Numbered from the stretch's first letter, positions 1-10,270 are shown. The stretch: DNA of 64,000 nt from Comamonas terrigena NBRC 13299 (GCF_006740045.1 NZ_AP019749.1:1569001-1633000); one strand, 5' to 3'. The notes: generated by a model from the sequence alone, not told the origin. Program-made: numbers and translations.

Positions 1-1272
1 CCCGGTCCCGTGGTGGTGGACATCCCCAAGGATGTGTCCTTCAAGAAGGCGACGTACACCGGTTACCCGCAGAGCGTGGAGATGCGCTCCTACAACCCGG
101 TGAAGAAGGGCCACTCCGGTCAGATCCGCAAGGCGCTGCAACTGCTGCTGACCGCCAAGCGCCCCTATATCTATACCGGTGGCGGCGTGTTGCTGGGCAA
201 TGCCTGCAACGAGTTGCGCCAGCTGGTGGACCTGCTGGGCTACCCCGTCACCCACACCCTGCTGGGCCTGGGGGCTTATCCGGCCAGCGACCGCAAGTTC
301 CTGGGCATGCTGGGCATGCACGGCACCATCGAAGCCAACAACGCCATGCAGAACTGCGATGTGCTGCTGGCCGTGGGCGCCCGCTTCGATGACCGCGTGA
401 TTGGCAATCCCAAGCACTTCATGTCGGTGGAGCGCAAGATCATCCACATCGACATCGATCCTTCCTCCATTTCCAAGCGCGTGAAGGTGGATGTGCCCAT
501 CGTGGGCGACGTCAAGGATGTGCTGACCGAACTGATCGCCATGATCCGCGAAGGTGTTGCCAAGCCCGATGCGGCGGCCCTGGGACAGTGGTGGAGCACC
601 ATCGAAGGCTGGCGCGACCGCGACTGCCTGAAGTACGACCGTGGCAATGGCAACGTCATCAAGCCCCAGTACGTGGTGGAAACGCTGTGGAACCTGGCCA
701 AGGATGCCGACGCCTACATCACCTCCGATGTGGGGCAGCACCAGATGTGGGCTGCACAGTACTACCGCTTTGACGAGCCGCGCCGCTGGATCAACTCCGG
801 TGGCCTGGGCACCATGGGGGTGGGCCTGCCCTACGCCATGGGCATCAAGCTGGCCAAGCCCGAATCCGAGGTGTTCTGCATCACCGGCGAAGGCTCGATC
901 CAGATGAACATCCAGGAGCTGGCCACCTGCTTCCAGTACAACACGCCGGTGGTCATCTGTGCGCTGAACAACCGTTTCCTGGGCATGGTGCGCCAGTGGC
1001 AGGAGATCGAATACTCCGGTCGCTACAGCCACAGCTACATGGATTCGCTGCCCGACTTCGTCAAGCTGGCCGAGGCCTATGGCCACCGCGGCATGCTGAT
1101 CGAAGATCCGGCCCAGGTCGAATCCGCGCTGCAGGAAGCGCGCCGCATCGTGCGTGAAGAGGGCAAGACCGTGTTCCTGGACTTCCGCACCGATCCGACG
1201 GAAAACGTCTTCCCCATGGTCCAGGCCGGCAAGGGCATCACCGAGATGCTGCTGGGCGCCGACGACCTGTAA
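1..1272 (+). CDS. ilvB: Acetolactate synthase large subunit, 3' part
   Basis: This is the C-terminal part (about 423 codons) of the ThDP-dependent catalytic subunit that condenses pyruvate with pyruvate or 2-oxobutyrate in valine, leucine and isoleucine synthesis. The frame is open from base 1, so the true start lies upstream. It shows the central FAD/cofactor-domain segment and then the C-terminal ThDP-binding segment (TGEGSIQMNIQEL followed by ALNN), which matches the family. The full protein is normally about 560-600 residues, so roughly a quarter is missing. The regulatory subunit gene follows after 162 bases, as is usual for ilvB/ilvI-ilvN/ilvH pairs. Betaproteobacteria use both ilvB and ilvI names; I cannot tell which a database would choose. 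Confidence 0.95.
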   Translation, partial: PGPVVVDIPKDVSFKKATYTGYPQSVEMRSYNPVKKGHSGQIRKALQLLLTAKRPYIYTGGGVLLGNACNELRQLVDLLGYPVTHTLLGLGAYPASDRKFLGMLGMHGTIEANNAMQNCDVLLAVGARFDDRVIGNPKHFMSVERKIIHIDIDPSSISKRVKVDVPIVGDVKDVLTELIAMIREGVAKPDAAALGQWWSTIEGWRDRDCLKYDRGNGNVIKPQYVVETLWNLAKDADAYITSDVGQHQMWAAQYYRFDEPRRWINSGGLGTMGVGLPYAMGIKLAKPESEVFCITGEGSIQMNIQELATCFQYNTPVVICALNNRFLGMVRQWQEIEYSGRYSHSYMDSLPDFVKLAEAYGHRGMLIEDPAQVESALQEARRIVREEGKTVFLDFRTDPTENVFPMVQAGKGITEMLLGADDL

Positions 1273-1434
1273 GCCCTGCTCCGGAAAACCGGGTGGCTGC
1301 ACACGCAGCGCCGGTTCCTGGAGGATGGCAGCGTGCCGCTACGGCAAGCCACTTTTTATTGACGAATCTATTGTCCGCCAAGCCTGGCACTTACCGGTGT
1401 CGGGGGAGGGCGGCGAAAAGAGGAATCTGGACCT

Positions 1435-1926
1435 ATGAAACACATCATTGCCGTGCTGCTCGAAAACGAGCCCGGAGCCCTGTCGCGCGTGGTCGGCCTG
1501 TTCTCGGCCCGCGGCTACAACATCGAATCCCTGACCGTGGCGCCGACGGAAGATCCGTCGCTGTCGCGCATGACCATCCAGACCACCGGGTCGGACGACG
1601 TCATCGAGCAGATCACCAAGCACCTGAACCGCCTGATCGAGGTGGTGAAGGTGGTCGATCTGACCGAAGGCGCCTACACCGAGCGCGAGCTGATGATGGT
1701 CAAGGTGCGCGCCGTGGGCAAGGAGCGCGAAGAGATGAAGCGCATGGCCGACATTTTCCGTGGCCGCATCATCGACGTCACCGAAAAAAGCTACACCGTG
1801 GAGCTGACCGGCGACCAGTCGAAGAACGATGCCTTCCTGCAGGCCATCGACCGCACCGCCATTCTGGAAACCGTGCGCACCGGTGCCAGCGGCATCGGCC
1901 GCGGCGAACGCATCTTGCGCGTCTAA
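1435..1926 (+). CDS. ilvN: Acetolactate synthase small (regulatory) subunit
   Basis: A 163-residue protein with an N-terminal ACT domain (about residues 3-75, starting MKHIIAVLLENEPGALSRV, containing the GYNIESLTV segment) and the C-terminal domain of the IlvH/IlvN type. It binds the catalytic subunit, raises its activity and confers valine feedback inhibition. Length matches the long small-subunit form (about 160 residues) typical of E. coli IlvH. It lies downstream of the large subunit gene and 122 bases upstream of ilvC, consistent with an ilvBNC unit. The name ilvH would be equally valid. Confidence 0.95.
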   Translation: MKHIIAVLLENEPGALSRVVGLFSARGYNIESLTVAPTEDPSLSRMTIQTTGSDDVIEQITKHLNRLIEVVKVVDLTEGAYTERELMMVKVRAVGKEREEMKRMADIFRGRIIDVTEKSYTVELTGDQSKNDAFLQAIDRTAILETVRTGASGIGRGERILRV

Positions 1927-1982
1927 ACCCTGTATTCCTGTATCTGTGGAGCGCTGCTGACGCGGCCATGACCGGGTTGTAA

Positions 1983-3065
<1,083 letters not shown>

Positions 3066-3120
3066 TCGCGCTGCACCCGCCTGCTGCCGCAAGGCAGCGG
3101 GCGATCCGGTGCACGGCCAA

Positions 3121-3145
3121 GCCACCTGCAAAGGTGGCTTTTTTT
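3121..3145 (+). terminator. Intrinsic terminator after ilvC
   Basis: A 7-bp stem GCCACCT / AGGTGGC with a GCAA tetraloop is followed by seven T residues. A second GC-rich hairpin lies immediately upstream (about 3076-3102). It ends the ilvB-ilvN-ilvC transcript before pssA. Confidence 0.85.
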
Positions 3146-3242
3146 ATGCGTATGGCAGGCTGCGGCCATGGGCTGCTGCGGGCTGCCGCAGCACGGGTAC
3201 ACTGCACTCCGTCGCGCGCTGCCACAGGCATGCGCCTAAAAT

Positions 3243-3262
3243 ACTATGGTTTTGATAGCTGC
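3243..3262. repeat. Dispersed GCTATGGTTTT-type repeat, copy 1
   Basis: The sequence ACTATGGTTTTGATAGCT can fold as a small hairpin (CTAT...ATAG). Related sequences occur at 12187-12214, 29991-30020 (reverse orientation) and 62829-62850, always between genes. It is a short dispersed intergenic repeat; similar AT-rich motifs are, from memory, common in Comamonadaceae genomes. Confidence 0.5.
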
Positions 3263-3297
3263 CCGTGAAAGCGGTTGTGGCGTAGGAGATCAGTTTG

Positions 3298-4173
3298 ATG
3301 CAAAACGAGAACGAATCCGGCGACGCCGTGGCCGTCAAGCCGCGCAGGCTGCGCAAGGGTATTTATGTGCTGCCCAACCTGTTTACGCTGGCTGCGCTGT
3401 TTGGAGGCTTTTATGCCATCGTCATGGCCATGAACAACCAGTTCGAATTGGCGGCCGTGGGCGTGTTCTGCGCCATGGTGCTGGACAGCCTGGACGGCCG
3501 CGTGGCGCGCATGACGCACACGCAAAGCGCGTTTGGCGAGCAGATGGATTCGCTGTCCGACATGGTGTCCTTCGGCGCTGCACCGGCGCTGATCGCCTAT
3601 GAGTGGGCGCTGCGCCCGCTGGGCCGCTGGGGCTGGATTGCGGCCTTTGTGTACTGCGCCTGTGCGGCGCTGCGCCTGGCGCGCTTCAACGTGAACACGG
3701 GTGTGGTCGACAAGCGCTACTTCCAGGGCATGCCATCGCCTGCTGCCGCGGCCCTGGTGGCGGGTTTCATCTGGCTGACCAGTGCGCTGATGGTGTCGCA
3801 CCGCGATGTGCCCATCTTCGGTGAGGTGATTTCCTGGTTTGGCGGCTACCCCACGGACCGCGCCGACCTGTCGTGGATCATGTTCGCCATCACCCTGTTC
3901 GCCGGCCTGACCATGGTCACCAACATTCCCTACTACAGCTTCAAGGACATCGGCGGCGCCAAGAGCGTGCCGTTTGTGAGTCTGGTGGTGGTGGCCTTGC
4001 TGATCGGGGTGGTCAGCATCGAGCCTGCCACCATGCTGTTCCTGATCTTCGTGGGCTACTCGATCTCCGGCTATGTGATCTACGTCTGGCGCCGCTCGCA
4101 GGGCCACCAGGTCAGCATCGTCTCCACGTCCAAGGACGAACCGGACGAGCGCGGTCTGCACCAGGATGATTGA
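3298..4173 (+). CDS. pssA: CDP-diacylglycerol-serine O-phosphatidyltransferase
   Basis: A 291-residue integral membrane enzyme that makes phosphatidylserine, the precursor of phosphatidylethanolamine, from CDP-diacylglycerol and serine. The CDP-alcohol phosphotransferase signature DG-x2-AR-x8-G-x3-D-x3-D is complete near residues 65-87 (DGRVAR ... GEQMDSLSD). About eight hydrophobic segments follow, and the C-terminal tail is charged. I take the ATG at 3298 rather than the TTG directly before it, because TAGGAG lies nine bases upstream. The position between ilvC and leuA is typical of Comamonadaceae. Confidence 0.93.
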   Translation: MQNENESGDAVAVKPRRLRKGIYVLPNLFTLAALFGGFYAIVMAMNNQFELAAVGVFCAMVLDSLDGRVARMTHTQSAFGEQMDSLSDMVSFGAAPALIAYEWALRPLGRWGWIAAFVYCACAALRLARFNVNTGVVDKRYFQGMPSPAAAALVAGFIWLTSALMVSHRDVPIFGEVISWFGGYPTDRADLSWIMFAITLFAGLTMVTNIPYYSFKDIGGAKSVPFVSLVVVALLIGVVSIEPATMLFLIFVGYSISGYVIYVWRRSQGHQVSIVSTSKDEPDERGLHQDD

Positions 4174-4210
4174 TCGTTACCAAAAAAATGCGGCTGTGCC
4201 GTGCCAGTTG

Positions 4211-4219
4211 TGCTAAAGT
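4211..4219 (+). promoter_or_regulatory. Probable extended -10 promoter of the leu leader
   Basis: TGC-TAAAGT matches an extended -10 element (TGn plus a TATAAT-like hexamer). No convincing -35 box is visible. The -10 ends seven bases before the ATG of the leader peptide, so transcription would begin at or next to that A. No Shine-Dalgarno sequence precedes the ATG. This suggests a leaderless leader-peptide mRNA. Confidence 0.45.
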
Positions 4220-4226
4220 GACTCGC

Positions 4227-4283
4227 ATGCAAAACCTGTCGCTAGCTCTACTAATCTTCATGTCCAACGGGCAGAGCCAGTAG
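4227..4283 (+). CDS. leuA leader peptide (leucine attenuator)
   Basis: An 18-residue open frame MQNLSLALLIFMSNGQSQ ending in TAG. Four of its first nine residues are leucine, three of them read by CTA, a codon that is very rare in the neighbouring genes. It sits between pssA and leuA and is followed 27 bases later by a terminator hairpin. This is the layout of amino-acid-sensing attenuation: ribosome stalling at the Leu codons when charged tRNA-Leu is scarce should permit read-through into leuA. Confidence 0.85.
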   Translation: MQNLSLALLIFMSNGQSQ

Positions 4284-4348
4284 CGCGCGCGTACAACCAC
4301 CTACTTCCACGGCCCGTCAGCACCAGCGACGGGCCGTTTTGTTTTTTG
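4267..4348 (+). terminator. leuA transcription attenuator (terminator and antiterminator)
   Basis: The terminator stem is CGGCCCGTC (4310-4318) paired with GACGGGCCG (4328-4336), followed by TTTTGTTTTTT. The bases ACGGGC inside the leader peptide gene (4267-4272) are perfectly complementary to GCCCGT (4312-4317) in the left arm, giving a competing antiterminator. A ribosome stalled at the CTA codons would leave 4267-4272 free; one at the stop codon would cover it. The pairing is seen in sequence; the mechanism is inferred from known attenuators. Confidence 0.8.
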
Positions 4349-4402
4349 AAGTCGCTGGGAAGCAGGCCACTTTTCTTGAGTCACTAAAGAAAGATCTCTT
4401 CG

Positions 4403-6070
4403 ATGTTGCAGAATCCCGCCACCAAATACCGCCCCTTCGCTCCCGTGCGCTTGACCGGCCGCACATGGCCTGATGCGGTGATCTCCAAGCCACCGGTCTG
4501 GTGCAGCGTGGACCTGCGTGATGGCAACCAGGCGCTGATTGAGCCCATGGACATCGAACGCAAGATCCGCATGTTCGAACAGCTGGTGAAAATCGGCTTC
4601 AAGGAAATCGAAGTGGGCTTCCCTTCGGCTTCGCAGATCGAATTCGACTTCATGCGCAAGCTCATCGAGGAAAACCGCATCCCCGATGACGTCACCGTGC
4701 AGGTGCTGACCCAGGCGCGTGAACACCTGGTGCGCCGCACCTTTGAAGCGCTGGAAGGCGTGCCCCGTGCCATCGTCCACCTCTACAACGCCACGGCCCC
4801 CGTGATGCGCCGTGTGGTGCTGAACATGAGCGAAGACGAAATCGTCGAACTGGCCACCACCAATGCGCAGATGTTCTCGGACATTGCCGCCACCTACCCC
4901 CAGACGAAGTGGACCTTCCAGTACTCGCCCGAGATGTATTCGGACACCGAGCTGGAATTCTCCAAGCGCGTGATCGATGCCGTGACCGCCGTGTGGAAGC
5001 CCACACCGCAGAACAAGTGCATCATCAACCTGCCGACCACGGTAGAGCACTCCACGCCCAATATCTTTGCCGACATGGTGGAGTGGACGCACCGCCACAT
5101 CGAGCGCCGCGACAGCGTGGTGCTGTCGGTACACCCGCACAATGACCGCGGTACCGGCACCGCCACGGCGGAACTGGCCCTGATGGCGGGTGCGGATCGC
5201 CTGGAAGGCTGCCTGTTCGGCAATGGCGAGCGCACCGGCAACCTGGACGTGGTGAATGTGGCCCTGAATATGTACATCCAGGGTGTGAACCCGGGGCTGG
5301 ATTTCTCCGACATCGACGGCATCCGCGCCACGGTGGAGCACTGCAACCAGCTTCCCGTGCACCCACGCCACCCGTATGTGGGCGATCTGGTCTACACCTC
5401 GTTCTCGGGCTCGCACCAGGATGCCATCAAGAAAGCGTTCGCCGCATACCGGGATGGCGAGATCTGGGACATGCCTTATCTGCCCATCGACCCCAAGGAC
5501 CTGGGCCGCAGCTACGAAGCCGTGATCCGCGTGAACAGCCAGTCGGGCAAGGGCGGCATCGCTTACCTGCTCGAAAGCGAATACGGCCTGCAATTGCCCC
5601 GCCGCCTGCAGATCGAATTCAGCCAGGTGGTGCAGCGCGAGATGGACGCTTCGGGCAAGGAACTCACCGCTGCCGACCTGTGGTCGCTGTTCCAGCGTGA
5701 ATACGGTCTGGGCGATTTCCGTACCCCCCAGTACCGGCTGCAGGAAGACGATGGTGTGGTGACCCTGTCGGCCGCCATGGACTGGGAAGGCCAGCGCCTG
5801 GAGCTGGAAGGTGAAGGCACCGGCCCGATCGATGCCTTTGTGCAGGCACTGAGCAATGCCGTGGGCCGTTCCGTGCGCGTGCTGAACTACAGCGAACACG
5901 CTGTGGGTGAGGGTGCCAATGCCCAGGCCATTGCCTATGTGGAAGTGCGGGTGGATGACTCCGAGGTGGTGCACGGCGTGGGCAAGGATGCCAACATTGT
6001 TTCCGCCTCGATCCGCGCCATTCTGTCGGGCCTGCGCCGTGCCCCCCAAGGGCAGCCTGTGGCCGCCTGA
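4403..6070 (+). CDS. leuA: 2-isopropylmalate synthase
   Basis: A 555-residue enzyme catalysing the first committed step of leucine synthesis, acetyl-CoA plus 2-oxoisovalerate. It is the longer bacterial form (about 550-570 residues) with the N-terminal extension ending in [20 protein letters not shown]. The DRE-TIM barrel starts at [17 protein letters not shown], and the metal-binding histidines are in [18 protein letters not shown]-terminal LeuA dimer/allosteric domain (about residues 430-545) is expected to bind leucine for feedback inhibition. Expression is probably set by the attenuator directly upstream. A terminator follows. Confidence 0.97.
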   Translation: MLQNPATKYRPFAPVRLTGRTWPDAVISKPPVWCSVDLRDGNQALIEPMDIERKIRMFEQLVKIGFKEIEVGFPSASQIEFDFMRKLIEENRIPDDVTVQVLTQAREHLVRRTFEALEGVPRAIVHLYNATAPVMRRVVLNMSEDEIVELATTNAQMFSDIAATYPQTKWTFQYSPEMYSDTELEFSKRVIDAVTAVWKPTPQNKCIINLPTTVEHSTPNIFADMVEWTHRHIERRDSVVLSVHPHNDRGTGTATAELALMAGADRLEGCLFGNGERTGNLDVVNVALNMYIQGVNPGLDFSDIDGIRATVEHCNQLPVHPRHPYVGDLVYTSFSGSHQDAIKKAFAAYRDGEIWDMPYLPIDPKDLGRSYEAVIRVNSQSGKGGIAYLLESEYGLQLPRRLQIEFSQVVQREMDASGKELTAADLWSLFQREYGLGDFRTPQYRLQEDDGVVTLSAAMDWEGQRLELEGEGTGPIDAFVQALSNAVGRSVRVLNYSEHAVGEGANAQAIAYVEVRVDDSEVVHGVGKDANIVSASIRAILSGLRRAPQGQPVAA

Positions 6071-6128
6071 TCCTGTTGAGATGGGCCCCGGACGGAGGGA
6101 ATGGCCAGTGGTCTATAACCCTCTGTCA

Positions 6129-6161
6129 AGCCCTGCCATTTTTGCCTGGCAGGGCTTTTTT
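6129..6161 (+). terminator. Intrinsic terminator after leuA
   Basis: AGCCCTGCC pairs with GGCAGGGCT across a 10-base loop, followed by a run of six T. It lies about 60 bases past the leuA stop. Confidence 0.85.
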
Positions 6162-6239
6162 ACGTGGGCAACCAGTCTGTATGCGAAGTGTGCGCTTCGG
6201 TTTTACAAAAAAACAGGATGCAAAAATTTGTACCAAGAA

Positions 6240-6245
6240 TATAAT
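6240..6245 (+). promoter_or_regulatory. Possible -10 element upstream of pbpG
   Basis: A perfect TATAAT lies in an unusually AT-rich stretch (about 6198-6300), 95 bases before the pbpG start. No good -35 is found at 16-18 bases spacing, so this is only a candidate. Confidence 0.35.
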
Positions 6246-6339
6246 TTGATAAACGTCATGCGGACTTGAGTGCAAGTTACTGATTTACTTGTATTTTTGC
6301 GCTGCAGCATCCCAATTTCTTAGCCGCCTGGAGCATTGA

Positions 6340-7470
6340 ATGCATCCCCCCAGCCGATCCGCACACGGCCGTATTGCCCAAGCACTGGCTTTTCTCACCA
6401 TTTCCTGTGCGTTGTCCGTACAGGCGGCCCCCAGCAAACAGCCTGCCAAGAAGCAAGTGTCTACTACGGCTTCCAAGCGCGCCGCAGCCAAGGACGAGCC
6501 CCGCAAGCGTGTGGTGGTCAAGGTCGAACGCCAGAAGGCCGTGGTGGCCAAAGCTGCTCCGCGTGGCAAGGTCGCCCGCAGCGCCAAGGCCCCGGTGCGT
6601 GCCGCTGCCGCGACGGCTGCCGTGGCCACGGCCGCCGCAGTGGCCCGTCCTTCCTTTGGCCAGATTGCCGGCCTGCACATGGTGAACGATCCACTGGACC
6701 TGAAGTCCAGTGTGGCCCTGGTGGTGGACCAGGACACCAAGGAAGTGCTGCTGAGCAAGAACGACCATGCGGTGCTGCCCATTGCCTCGCTGACCAAGCT
6801 GATGACGGGCTTGCTGATCTCCGAAGCCAAGCTGCCCATGGACGAGCAGATCACCATCACCCAGGATGATGTGGACACCGAAAAGCACAGCAGCTCCCGC
6901 CTGCGGGTGGGCACCACGCTGACGCGTGGCGAGATGATGCACCTGGCGCTGATGTCCAGCGAAAACCGCGCTGCCCATGCCCTGGGCCGCAGCTATCCCG
7001 GTGGCCTGCAGGCTTTTGTGCGCCAGATGAATGCCAAGGCCAAGCTGCTGGGCATGAACGATACCCGCTATATCGAGCCGACCGGCCTGTCCAGCAGCAA
7101 CCAGTCCAGTGCCCATGATCTGGCCGTGCTGGTGAATGTGGCCCATGCCGATCCGCTGCTGCGCGAGCTGTCCACGTCGCCCGGTTTCGAGGTGGCGGTG
7201 GGCAACCGCATGATGCAGTTCAACAATACCAACCGCCTGGTCAAGAGCGACAACTGGGACATCGGTCTGCAAAAGACCGGTTACATCTCGGAAGCGGGCC
7301 GCTGCCTGGTGATGCAGGCCAGGGTCTCGGGGCGCAAGCTGATCATGGTGTTCCTGGATTCGGCCGGCCGTTTCAGCCGCCTGGGCGACGCCGAGCGCGT
7401 GCGCAGCTGGGTGGAGTCCATGGGCCCCCACGCAGCACGCACCACCACGGCCGCCCACATCAAGGGCTGA
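6340..7470 (+). CDS. pbpG: D-alanyl-D-alanine endopeptidase (PBP7-type, S11 family)
   Basis: A 376-residue periplasmic penicillin-binding protein that cleaves D-Ala-meso-DAP crosslinks in peptidoglycan. A signal peptide (hydrophobic core up to about residue 30) leads into a Lys/Ala-rich basic linker of about 70 residues. The catalytic domain shows all three active-site motifs: SxxK as SLTK, SxN as SSEN, and KTG as QKTG. The start follows GGAG at a suitable distance. The long basic linker is an extension compared with E. coli PBP7 and could interact with the wall or with DNA-like polyanions; this is speculation. A terminator follows. Confidence 0.9.
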   Translation: MHPPSRSAHGRIAQALAFLTISCALSVQAAPSKQPAKKQVSTTASKRAAAKDEPRKRVVVKVERQKAVVAKAAPRGKVARSAKAPVRAAAATAAVATAAAVARPSFGQIAGLHMVNDPLDLKSSVALVVDQDTKEVLLSKNDHAVLPIASLTKLMTGLLISEAKLPMDEQITITQDDVDTEKHSSSRLRVGTTLTRGEMMHLALMSSENRAAHALGRSYPGGLQAFVRQMNAKAKLLGMNDTRYIEPTGLSSSNQSSAHDLAVLVNVAHADPLLRELSTSPGFEVAVGNRMMQFNNTNRLVKSDNWDIGLQKTGYISEAGRCLVMQARVSGRKLIMVFLDSAGRFSRLGDAERVRSWVESMGPHAARTTTAAHIKG

Positions 7471-7510
7471 GCCAGGCGCCCGTGCTGCAGTGCACAGGTA
7501 GCTCCTCCGA

Positions 7511-7535
7511 AAAGGGACCGCAAGGTCCCTTTTTT
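7511..7535 (+). terminator. Intrinsic terminator after pbpG
   Basis: AAAGGGACC, loop GCAA, GGTCCCTTT and a run of T residues. The A-rich left flank means it could also act on minus-strand transcripts. Confidence 0.85.
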
Positions 7536-7805
7536 GTGCGCTGCACAACGGTACTGGAGAGCGTTGTGTTGCTGCCCGATTCGGCCTTTACCCCAATCCA
7601 TGAGGTGGTTGGCTGCTCTTGATTTGGGAGTGTGGGGGCGTTCAAAGGGATGCACAGCCTGCCCGTGCACTTACCACCACCACCCGCAGGTGCGGGCGAG
7701 CGTGCGAAAATAGGGCATTAGTGCGCTGCAGGCACACAACCAGACGAACAAGCCGTCCTGCATGCCCATCCCCGGCGTCCGCGCCGGGGCCAACACGGAC
7801 CGAAC
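7536..7805. other. Intergenic region before the 7806 gene
   Basis: Beyond the pbpG terminator I see no gene, RNA or clear promoter in this stretch. Confidence 0.5.
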
Positions 7806-8441
7806 ATGACAAGCTACAACGCCCCTTTTGAAATTCACGTCCACGGCCAGGTGGTGGTGCGTGCCGATGTCACATTCGAGCAGCTGCAAGAAGCGCTCAA
7901 GCCGCTGTGGGCCTATGCCGGCGCACGCTCGCTGACCGATGGCGCCAGCAGTTCCTATGACGAGGAGCCCGGCATCCAGTTCAATGCCAAGGAGCATGTG
8001 CTGCAGATGTGCTGGACGGTGTCGGGTGACGAGGATTTCCGCCAGGCGCTGGACGATATGTGCATGGGCCTGAACGAGCTGGCCGAGCAGGGCGCAGCCA
8101 TCGAGGTGACGTTCTATGACGCCGAGTTCGACGAAGAGGAAGAGGCGCCCGGCACCCAGTCGCGCGACGACTTCGTGATGCTGTTCGTCGGCCCCAACCC
8201 GGCCGCCATCATGCAGGTGCAGCGCGATCTGCTGGTGCAGGACGTGATCAACATGATGGAGCGCCACTTTGACGCCAGCGAGCTGGGCGGCGTAGTGGGC
8301 GAGATCGACAAGCTGTTCACGCAGCGCTTTGACAGCTTGGTGAACTCGCTGGAGCTAGGCAAGCCACCGCGCGGCCCTGGCAGCGGGGGCGCCGCAGGCG
8401 GTCATGGTGGCAACGGCCGCCGTCCGCGCCACCTGCACTGA
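7806..8441 (+). CDS. Conserved hypothetical protein, acidic
   Basis: A 211-residue protein without signal peptide or membrane segment, probably cytoplasmic. I do not recognise the family with certainty; it looks like a Burkholderiales-restricted conserved protein (possibly the DUF6806 group). Visible features are an acidic central stretch (DAEFDEEEEAPG) at about residue 103, a predicted alpha/beta N-terminal domain, and a low-complexity Gly/Arg/His tail (GGAAGGHGGNGRR). It is followed 79 bases later by the metallopeptidase gene on the same strand. Function unknown. Confidence 0.8.
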   Translation: MTSYNAPFEIHVHGQVVVRADVTFEQLQEALKPLWAYAGARSLTDGASSSYDEEPGIQFNAKEHVLQMCWTVSGDEDFRQALDDMCMGLNELAEQGAAIEVTFYDAEFDEEEEAPGTQSRDDFVMLFVGPNPAAIMQVQRDLLVQDVINMMERHFDASELGGVVGEIDKLFTQRFDSLVNSLELGKPPRGPGSGGAAGGHGGNGRRPRHLH

Positions 8442-8520
8442 TCTTTCGTTTTTTTGTCTTGGATCCACCGGCTGCATGGCGCCTGTACCAGGTGCCCTAC
8501 AGCCGGTGGCCGTTTGTGAG

Positions 8521-9066
8521 ATGACCACTTCCGCATTCACCCCCTTGCCCTATCTGTCGGCCTACCCGGCGACGCTGCAGGACCAGGTGCGTGCGTTGAT
8601 GGCCCAGCCCCAGGGCGTGCGCGACTGGTTGCTGCGCCGGCATCCGCACGCCCACCAGCTGCGTACCGACAAGGCCTTGTATGGCTATGTGGACGATCTG
8701 AAGAATGACCATCTGCGCAAGGCCGGCACCATCCACAAGGTGGTGTACGACAACAAGGTGCACATCGTGCGCAATGCACTCGGCACGCACACGCGCCGCT
8801 CCGTGGTGCAAGGCAGCCGGTTGAATACCCGCCATGAAATCCGCATCGCCGCGCTGTTCCGCCAGGCTCCCGAGGCCTTTCTGCGCATGATCACCGTGCA
8901 CGAGTTGGCCCACTTGCGCGAGCTGGACCATGACAAGGCCTTCTACAAGCTGTGCACCTACATGGAGCCGAACTACCACCAGTACGAATTCGAGGTGCGT
9001 GTCTATCTCAGCCATGTGGAGGTGGGCGGTGACAAGCTGTGGGGTGGAGAAACCGACCTGGCTTGA
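8521..9066 (+). CDS. YgjP-like zinc metallopeptidase (M48-type fold)
   Basis: A 181-residue soluble protein with a zinc-peptidase signature HELAHLRELDHDKAFY at about residues 127-142, where HExxH supplies two ligands and the glutamate, and the downstream LDH histidine probably supplies the third. This matches the YgjP/WLM-like metallopeptidase domain usually annotated M48-family. Earlier in-frame starts exist, but the ATG at 8521 gives the usual length and lies after a hairpin-rich gap. Physiological substrate is unknown. Confidence 0.82.
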   Translation: MTTSAFTPLPYLSAYPATLQDQVRALMAQPQGVRDWLLRRHPHAHQLRTDKALYGYVDDLKNDHLRKAGTIHKVVYDNKVHIVRNALGTHTRRSVVQGSRLNTRHEIRIAALFRQAPEAFLRMITVHELAHLRELDHDKAFYKLCTYMEPNYHQYEFEVRVYLSHVEVGGDKLWGGETDLA

Positions 9067-9213
9067 TCGCAGCCGTTCCAGCACCTGATGCCGCGGTGCA
9101 TGCCGCAGTCCGGGCTGGCGCCATGGACGGCGTGGCGTGTGGGGCCTGCTGCAGGCCATCGACAGCCTGAATCTTCACTACAGGCGTGTGCCCTCCGCCG
9201 GCAGGGCCATCAC

Positions 9214-10128
9214 TCAGCGCGTCGGCAGGGGCTGCGTATGCAGCGGCACATCGACCGTGCGGCAGCAGTGGGCCGGCAGGTCCAGCCAGCGCAGGGCAGC
9301 GGACTGCAGTGCACCCAGCTGGCCGGTGGTCATGAGCTGGATCTGCGCGGGGCCGGCCAGTGCATCGGGGTGGGCGCTGGCCGGCTCCGGTGCCAGCGTG
9401 CCGGCCTGGGCCAGGATGCGGCGGGTCTGCCGTGCCACGGGGGCGCCGGTGTCCACCAGCTGCACCTCGGGCCCCAGCAGGGCGCGCAGATCGTCCTTGG
9501 CAAAGATGTAATGGGTACAGCCCAGCACCAGGGTGTCGATCTGCCCGGTCTTGACGCCAAAGGTGCCGAGGGCGCCGGTGTAGCGCGCGCACAGGGCTCT
9601 GATCTCGGTGGCGCTGGCATCTTCGGGGGGCGGTGCTTCCGTGCTCACTTCGATCGCGCGGGCCAGACCGTCGCAGGCCTGCACATGGAACTGGGCGCGG
9701 CCGCCGTGTTCGGCCACCAGGCGGGCAAAGCGCTGGCTGTTGACGGTGCCGCGCGTGGCGATCACCCCCACCTGGTGGGTCTGGCTGGACAGCGAGGCGG
9801 GCTTGAGGGCCGGCTCCACCCCAATCAACGGCAGATCGGGCATTTCGGCGCGCAGCAGCTCCACCGCAGCCGCCGTGGCGGTGTTGCAGGCTATCACCAG
9901 CGCCTTGATGCCGTAATGCCGCCGCATGTGCTGCGCCACGGTGCGGGTGCGGGCGATGACAAAGGCATCGCCGCGCTCGCCGTAGGGGGCATTGCCGCTG
10001 TCGGCCAGGTAGACGAACTGTTCGTGGGGCAGCTCATGGCGCAAGGCCTGCAGCACGCTGAGGCCGCCAATGCCGCTGTCGAACACACCGATGGGGGCGG
10101 GGGAGGTGGAAAGCGGGGAGGAGACCAT
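9214..10128 (-). CDS. murI: Glutamate racemase
   Basis: A 304-residue cofactor-independent racemase supplying D-glutamate for peptidoglycan. The pseudo-symmetric halves carry the two catalytic cysteines in ACNTATAA and GCTHY. The substrate-binding motif DSGIGGLSV is near the N terminus, and DSGNAPYG follows. The start at the ATG before VSSPLSTSPAPIGVFDSG gives normal length; longer in-frame extensions are Pro-rich and implausible. A loop insertion with PPPED near residue 190 is somewhat longer than in E. coli. Confidence 0.93.
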   Translation of the reverse strand: MVSSPLSTSPAPIGVFDSGIGGLSVLQALRHELPHEQFVYLADSGNAPYGERGDAFVIARTRTVAQHMRRHYGIKALVIACNTATAAAVELLRAEMPDLPLIGVEPALKPASLSSQTHQVGVIATRGTVNSQRFARLVAEHGGRAQFHVQACDGLARAIEVSTEAPPPEDASATEIRALCARYTGALGTFGVKTGQIDTLVLGCTHYIFAKDDLRALLGPEVQLVDTGAPVARQTRRILAQAGTLAPEPASAHPDALAGPAQIQLMTTGQLGALQSAALRWLDLPAHCCRTVDVPLHTQPLPTR

Positions 10129-10270
10129 GGTGGGGGACGGTGTGCGTGGCGTTCGGAACACGGCAGTATGCACGCTTGCCGAGGGGGATGAAGACAAGGC
10201 TGGCCCATGGGCCGGTGCGCAGGGCGGACTATGTCTGGCCTGCGGGTGGTGAGTGGGTGCTGGCGTGCGC

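Noticed and set aside
8404..8520. An N-terminal extension of the YgjP-like metallopeptidase from an upstream in-frame ATG
   Set aside because: It overlaps the end of the preceding gene and lacks a ribosome site; the start at 8521 gives the family length.
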